From Verrucomicrobiota bacterium (lineage in GTDB: Bacteria > Verrucomicrobiota > Verrucomicrobiia > Verrucomicrobiales > Akkermansiaceae): a DNA stretch of 8,190 nt. The notes under the pieces are model-generated. The model did not search any database and was not told the DNA's origin. It saw only the letters and a program-made list of their open reading frames with translations. Where the stretch lies: contig JAPLUJ010000610.1 in the NCBI GenBank assembly GCA_026397695.1, forward strand, positions 5,141 through 13,330, in the 5' to 3' direction. Shown in pieces: positions 4,598 to 8,190 of the stretch; position 1 is the stretch's first letter, and each line of letters starts with the position of its first letter. The position numbers were made by a program, and so were the translations under genes.

Positions 4598-6265
4598 TTA
4601 CTTTGCATGCTCGGACTGCCGAATCTGGAAGGCGTAGATTTTCGCGTTTTTCAGCGTGAATCGCAGCCGCACTTGTTTGCCTTTCAGCGACGAAAGGTCC
4701 GCTTGGCCGTACCATTCCGGCTCCAAACGCAGCTTGTCTGGATCGCGATACAATTTGGCGGCATCGCCTGAGAAACCAGGAATCTCACTGCCGTCGGCAT
4801 CGAGCAGTTCTACCTTCACGTAACCGCCCGCAGCGTCAACATTCACCTGCACCTTGTCACCCTTCAGGGCGAACGGTTTGGTTAGCACGGTGCCAGGCTC
4901 TTCCTTGGCTTCAAGGTAAAAAAAGCCGTCAAGTCGCAACTTGGCCAGCGCCAGTCGAGCGTCCCACTTACGGGCGCCCCAACGCTCATTGGTGCCGAGG
5001 TAGTAGATCCAGTGCTCGTCGTCGTGGGTGATGATATTCGATGGCGGACGAACGCAGTCCTTGTCGAAACTTCCGTCTGGACCTCGCGGGATCAGAGTCT
5101 TGCGAGGGTAGGCAGCCACCTCGAAATCGAAGTTGGTAGCATCACGTGACGGGGCCACATAGAATTCCCAAACCCCCTGCTCATGACGGGTCAGGAAATC
5201 CTGCTTGCCCTCGGGCACGGGAACGTCGGTTGCAACCAACACATCGGTCAATGCGAACCAGATGCCCTCGTAGTACCAAAGGGGCATCGTGTGAATCTGT
5301 CGCTGTGGCGTTCCTTTACTTCCCGGAACGATGCTCCTGTCCGGATCATTCAGGATGAATTTGGTCAGTGTCTTCCAGGCAGACGGATGGTTGATCAGAT
5401 CGTTGTCCTTGTCGTGCGCCATGATTCGGACGCCCCGCAGTTCGCCAACTCCCCCCCCCGCCCCGTAGGCCTCGCGGCAGGGCAGCAGATAGCATTTTCG
5501 GTTTTCGTCCCAGACAATCTGATTGCTGAAATCCGCCGCCCGACCCGTCACCGGCTTGCCGTTGTTGTAGGACTTCCATGTGATCCCATCGGCCGAATAA
5601 TCCAGGCGAGTCATGGTGCCGTGGTTTCCCTCGCCACCGTAAGAGAAGTAAGCAGCTTTGTACTTCTCGGCGTGTCCGAGGGGGAGGCTCGAATCGATCG
5701 ACACGTTGATCCCATCGAGACCGCCGCCGGGATTGACGATCACGAGGTTGCTTTTGCCGTTTCTGGAAACCAGCGGCTTTGTCCAGATCATTCCATCTTT
5801 CGACTCGGCATAAGCCAGTCCACTGCCGGGGCGTTTACTTGCCATGTACCACAGGCGAAACATCTTCTTCCCGGCGTCCCAGTGTGGCGAGATAAACCAA
5901 CAAAATGCGGATTCGCCGAACTCGTAACCGGCGCCACCATCCGGACCGTCGTGGACCTCGCCCGTCTGAAAGTCCGTCGGCAATGATGGTTTCAGGACAA
6001 CGCCGTACTTTTTCGCACGGCCCGCCTCGCGCGTGATACCTCGCATTTCCGCGATGACATAGTCGTCGACAAAAAGCTGTTTCTGCAAACCGATAGTTAG
6101 AGGTTCTGCCGCGACACCAGGAATCGAAAGACAACTCGCAAGAATAAAAACCATCCATATCCATCCAGTGCTACAGCGCAGGACGCTCGACACGACGCCA
6201 TTCGCACGCTTGTCACTGCTTTTGTGGAGCAAGAGGCGCCTATGTTGCGCTGTAGTACCAGGCAA
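4598..6265 (-). CDS. Secreted beta-propeller glycoside-hydrolase-like protein
   Basis: The product, up to 555 residues, belongs to a family common in Planctomycetota and Verrucomicrobiota with a five-bladed propeller fold like GH32/GH43. Landmarks are QLFVDDYVI (64-71), FRLWYMA (136-142), AYAESKDGMIWTKP (151-164), LDYSADGITWKSY (221-233), IYYLGTNE (420-427), and a C-terminal beta-sandwich (about 459-548) ending in KGKQVRLRFTLKNAKIYAFQ. The hydrophobic segment at 35-53 (WIWMVFILASCLSIPGVAA) is a signal peptide. The start is uncertain. TTG at 6265 gives a long N-terminal extension; GTG at 6193 gives a compact signal peptide (MSSVLRCSTGWIW...); ATG at 6154 leaves no charged N-region. No Shine-Dalgarno site decides it. 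A nine-base C-run (5451-5459) codes for Gly and does not break the frame. The substrate cannot be read from the sequence; the neighbouring sialidase and arabinofuranosidase suggest extracellular glycan breakdown. Confidence 0.8.
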   Translation of the reverse strand: MPGTTAQHRRLLLHKSSDKRANGVVSSVLRCSTGWIWMVFILASCLSIPGVAAEPLTIGLQKQLFVDDYVIAEMRGITREAGRAKKYGVVLKPSLPTDFQTGEVHDGPDGGAGYEFGESAFCWFISPHWDAGKKMFRLWYMASKRPGSGLAYAESKDGMIWTKPLVSRNGKSNLVIVNPGGGLDGINVSIDSSLPLGHAEKYKAAYFSYGGEGNHGTMTRLDYSADGITWKSYNNGKPVTGRAADFSNQIVWDENRKCYLLPCREAYGAGGGVGELRGVRIMAHDKDNDLINHPSAWKTLTKFILNDPDRSIVPGSKGTPQRQIHTMPLWYYEGIWFALTDVLVATDVPVPEGKQDFLTRHEQGVWEFYVAPSRDATNFDFEVAAYPRKTLIPRGPDGSFDKDCVRPPSNIITHDDEHWIYYLGTNERWGARKWDARLALAKLRLDGFFYLEAKEEPGTVLTKPFALKGDKVQVNVDAAGGYVKVELLDADGSEIPGFSGDAAKLYRDPDKLRLEPEWYGQADLSSLKGKQVRLRFTLKNAKIYAFQIRQSEHAK

Positions 6266-6370
6266 CCAATTGGATTTGAATTCCGTTTCCAGCTTGTTAG
6301 ATCTTTTAATGACAACTTCCTATTGTTAGAACATTGCTTTTGAGGTGAAGGCCGATGGAAGAGCCGGTGG

Positions 6371-6506
6371 CCGGACCCTGGTCTTTATACACAATTCCGG
6401 GAAACGATTCCTCGCTTGGTTTTCAGCGCGGGTTGGTTTTCCAAGGTCGCGGAGCGACCAAGATGGTGATCGGAGATCCAAAAATGTATATAAAGACCAG
6501 GGCCGG
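6371..6506. mobile_element. MITE-like element with inverted ends
   Basis: CCCTGGTCTTTATA at 6376-6389 is matched perfectly in reverse complement at 6489-6502. The match extends outward into CCGG with a one-base indel, giving ends of about 18-20 bp and a total length of about 136 bp. Inside is a hairpin, GGTCGC-GGA-GCGACC (6445-6459). No protein is encoded. The size and structure suit a non-autonomous element, but no target-site duplication is clear, so the call is tentative. Confidence 0.5.
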
Positions 6507-6521
6507 ACCGGAGAGCTGGTA

Positions 6522-6617
6522 TCATGGGGGTTGATACTGGAATCTCAACGGCTTCGCCATGCCAGTTTCTCTTCCATTGCCACTCCCGCGTCAATCCTCA
6601 TTTGTCGCGATGCGCGG
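6522..6617 (-). pseudogene. RAYT 5' remnant, copy 2
   Basis: From the ATG at 6560 the minus strand reads MAKPLRFQY and then leaves the family sequence (QPP, stop at 6522-6524). Together with the leader up to 6617 it aligns without gaps to 4484-4568. The codons differ from the other copy (MAKPLRFQY against MTRTLRFQY), so the two come from different RAYT paralogues and not from a recent duplication. No catalytic region remains. Confidence 0.72.
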
Positions 6618-6644
6618 ACTGACCAGAGAGACCCCGGCCCGGGG

Positions 6645-6718
6645 AAGGCGGCTCATGCTTTGGCGAGTCTGGAGACTCGCGCTCCGGCGCAAGACACGCT
6701 TCCGCAACTGGATTTTTG
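6645..6718. repeat. 85-bp dispersed repeat (delta element), copy 3
   Basis: This copy has the most complete palindrome: GCGAGTCT and AGACTCGC around a GG centre (6663-6680). It then shares CGCTCCGGCG, AAGACACGC and CCGCAACTGGATT with the other two. It starts 17 bases past the sialidase stop codon, so the hairpin would be at the 3' end of that transcript and could stabilise it, although there is no U-tract to make it a terminator. Confidence 0.8.
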
Positions 6719-6734
6719 AAACCTTGACCTTCGC

Positions 6735-7847
6735 TCAGGGAGCCTTGGGCTGTGTCTCGGCGGGCTTTTCCGCCGGGGCATCCTTCGCTGCAAGCAGCAC
6801 TGCCCGATCGACCTGGACGACGGATATTTTCTGGCAGTAGTCCTGCTTCCCGTTTTCGAACGCGCAGAGGATTTTGCCATCTTTCGTCACGGCCAAGTCG
6901 GAATAGCCCGACAAGCCCTCATTGAGAAGGAGGGCGTGCGGCCAGGTGCGTCCGTCGTCGCCGCTCAAGCGCAGGGTCATTTTGCGTCTGGCCCAGAGGT
7001 TGAAACCGCCCGCGTGGGATACGCCCGGGTTGAGGAACAGGATCTCCTTTTCGTTCAGGCTGTTCATGCTTCCCTGACAGGCCGGACAGGGCAGGTTCTT
7101 GTCGATGACCGGCTTCGACCACGTGATGCCGGCGTCGGCGCTGGTGGAGGTTACCCGGTGGCCTAGGGCGTAGGCGCCGCCGGGGCCGCCGGCCCGCATG
7201 TTCATCAATAAAGACCCGTCGCTCGTCTCAACCACGGTGGGTTCGCCGACTGAGAAATCGGGCACGCTGGGGATCAATCCTCCGGGCACCCACGTCTTGC
7301 CGCCGTCGTCGGAATAGATGATGCCATCGCCGCCGGCCGGTTTCCCATCCACGGTCCGGCCCACGCCGCACGGCACCACCAACCGTCCCTTGCGCGTCTG
7401 GATTCCGTGGACGGGCCCCACGAAGATTCCCACCGGCGAGCCGCCGAAGCCCTTCAGGAAGTTTTTGTCCGAGTATGCCTTGACGGTTGGCGTATCCGAT
7501 GTGACGACCATCGGGGACCACGTCAGCCCGTCATCGGTGCCGCCTTCTTCGTGGATGACCACCTGTTTCGACCAGGTTTTGCCACCGTCCTCGCTGCGCT
7601 TCATGAGCTGGTCGATGTCTCCGCCGTCTCGCCGGCTGTTCTTACGGCCTTCGCTGAACAACAGCACGGTCCCCTTGGCCGTGACCACCATGACCGGGAT
7701 GCGGTAGGTGTGATATCCGTCCTGCTGCCCGACGAACGCGTCCACTCGGAAGTTCACGTCCTTTTCGGCAGCATGCAGGGGTGCGGGTGAAACCGCGATG
7801 GCGAGCAACGCGGACAAACAACAAACGGTGGCAGGGTAGTATTTCAT
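6735..7847 (-). CDS. Secreted exo-alpha-sialidase (GH33)
   Basis: The 370-residue product should cleave terminal sialic acids from glycoconjugates outside the cytoplasm. Residues 1-27 (MKYYPATVCCLSALLAIAVS...LHAA) are a signal peptide, which sets the start at ATG 7847; an open extension upstream to 7970 lacks support. The YRIP motif places Arg49 at the expected site, and four Asp boxes (SxDxGxTW) lie at 85-92, 179-186, 236-243 and 295-302. Candidate catalytic residues are Arg49, Asp74 (in RRDGGDID), Glu202 (GEPTVVE), Arg218 (LMNMR), probably Arg288 (WARRKM), and Tyr315 (SGYSDL). The spacings Arg49-Asp74 (25) and Glu202-Arg218 (16) equal those I recall for Clostridium NanI. The C-terminus is a short Ala/Pro/Lys tail. 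No clear Shine-Dalgarno site is present. The GH127-like gene ends about 100 bp upstream on the same strand, so co-transcription is plausible. Confidence 0.92.
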   Translation of the reverse strand: MKYYPATVCCLSALLAIAVSPAPLHAAEKDVNFRVDAFVGQQDGYHTYRIPVMVVTAKGTVLLFSEGRKNSRRDGGDIDQLMKRSEDGGKTWSKQVVIHEEGGTDDGLTWSPMVVTSDTPTVKAYSDKNFLKGFGGSPVGIFVGPVHGIQTRKGRLVVPCGVGRTVDGKPAGGDGIIYSDDGGKTWVPGGLIPSVPDFSVGEPTVVETSDGSLLMNMRAGGPGGAYALGHRVTSTSADAGITWSKPVIDKNLPCPACQGSMNSLNEKEILFLNPGVSHAGGFNLWARRKMTLRLSGDDGRTWPHALLLNEGLSGYSDLAVTKDGKILCAFENGKQDYCQKISVVQVDRAVLLAAKDAPAEKPAETQPKAP

Positions 7848-7948
7848 GGCTGATGGTTTTAAGGTAAGGGTTCGCATGATTCGCAATAGTGACTCAGCAG
7901 AATTTCCTATCACGCCAAGCGCAAGGAAAATCCTGCTTGCCTTTAAAA

Positions 7949-8190
7949 TCAATGTGGCTGGGCATCCCATTCGGCGGGCGTCATCATCTTCCAGTACACG
8001 GTATAGCGCTGATGGTGAAGATTTGCGAGCGGGATGAGAGACACCTCCTTTGGCTTGCCAACACCCACCGTTTGGAATCGCAGGGCTTCACCCGGATCCC
8101 GCTTGAGCCAAGCCGATGGATCCTGCGAAGCGCCGACAAGTGACGGCACGACCGGTGCCTTGTTGTTGGCATGGGCGACGTTGTTGCCGC
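7949..8190 (-). CDS. GH127-like beta-L-arabinofuranosidase, 3' end (partial)
   Basis: Only the last 79 residues are in the window; the gene continues past the right edge. The visible part reads NVAHANNKAPVVPSLVG, then PSAWLKRDPGEALRFQTVG, KPKEVSLIPLANLHHQRYTVYW and a final TPAEWDAQPH. This is the C-terminal beta domain of DUF1680/GH127 proteins, whose best-known members remove beta-L-arabinofuranose from plant glycans. The LHHQRYTVYW motif is diagnostic of the family end. The GTG at 8149 is internal, since the homologous sequence continues upstream of it. The catalytic Glu and Cys residues lie outside the window. The sialidase gene follows about 100 bp downstream on the same strand. Family confidence is high; the substrate is inferred. 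Confidence 0.88.
   Translation of the reverse strand, partial: GNNVAHANNKAPVVPSLVGASQDPSAWLKRDPGEALRFQTVGVGKPKEVSLIPLANLHHQRYTVYWKMMTPAEWDAQPH

Larger units (their letters stand above)
6266..6734. other. 470-bp gene-free spacer rich in mobile remnants
   Basis: I see no gene here. From left to right the region holds a short AT-richer stretch upstream of the propeller gene (about 6300-6340) that should contain its promoter, though no clear -35/-10 pair stands out; an inverted-repeat element (6371-6506); a RAYT 5' remnant (6522-6617); and the third delta repeat (6645-6718), which ends 17 bases before the sialidase stop. Confidence 0.65.

Noticed and set aside
5451..5459. Possible frameshift at a nine-base C-run in the propeller gene
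   Set aside because: The protein reads through it in frame (AYGAGGGVGELRGVR) and the family sequence continues on both sides.
5183..5986. Open frame of 267 codons on the plus strand
   Set aside because: It lies wholly opposite the propeller gene, which has a signal peptide and family motifs. The plus-strand product resembles nothing.
6097..6315. Alternative minus-strand frame at the start of the propeller gene
   Set aside because: It lacks a clean signal peptide and does not lead into the family domain. It is probably a shadow, though it shows that the exact start of the propeller gene is unsettled.

Overview
The window looks like part of a chromosome from the Planctomycetota-Verrucomicrobiota group, most likely Verrucomicrobiota or a close relative such as Kiritimatiellota. 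This is inferred from protein style only. A secreted SUMF1-fold protein carries the C-terminal 'tail' domain common in Verrucomicrobiota (Asn/Asp-Gly-rich linker, then a beta domain ending in FVRLKVT). Secreted polysaccharide and glycoprotein hydrolases are clustered. Fragments of REP-associated transposases (RAYTs) and many palindromic repeats fill the spaces between genes. Ribosome-binding sites are mostly weak or absent. No rRNA, tRNA or CRISPR array was found.

Layout. Positions 1-646 are a repeat mosaic: a 20-bp palindrome in two opposite copies flanks a tandem 132-bp-period repeat. Positions 647-1203 (+) hold a DUF433 antitoxin and a DUF5615 PIN-like toxin whose frame breaks at a run of seven C. 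Positions 1204-1594 hold repeats and a strong hairpin. Positions 1595-3008 (-) hold an exported SUMF1/FGE-fold protein broken by one +1 frameshift near 2150. Positions 3009-4388 are non-coding: low-complexity sequence, a perfect 8 x 7-bp tandem repeat, a 108-bp tandem repeat with compensated hairpins, and several dispersed repeats. Positions 4389-4568 (-) are a RAYT 5' remnant. Positions 4598-6265 (-) encode a secreted beta-propeller glycoside-hydrolase-like protein. Positions 6266-6734 hold a MITE-like inverted-repeat element, a second RAYT remnant and another repeat copy. Positions 6735-7847 (-) encode a secreted exo-alpha-sialidase (GH33) with a complete set of candidate catalytic residues. 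Positions 7949-8190 (-) are the 3' end of a GH127-like (DUF1680) beta-L-arabinofuranosidase gene that continues past the right edge.

How it fits together. The three minus-strand hydrolase genes probably work outside the cytoplasm on complex glycans, with sialidase and arabinofuranosidase removing terminal sugars. The GH127 and sialidase genes are about 100 bp apart and could be co-transcribed. The propeller gene is separated from them by 470 bp of repeats. The toxin-antitoxin pair and the SUMF1-like gene each carry a frame break, so the left half looks degenerate, or else has homopolymer and indel sequence errors.

The most unusual signal is in the non-coding DNA. At least five unrelated repeat families recur between genes. 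Many of them form short hairpins with an invariant GGA (or TCC) loop, and two tandem copies show paired compensatory changes in such a stem.
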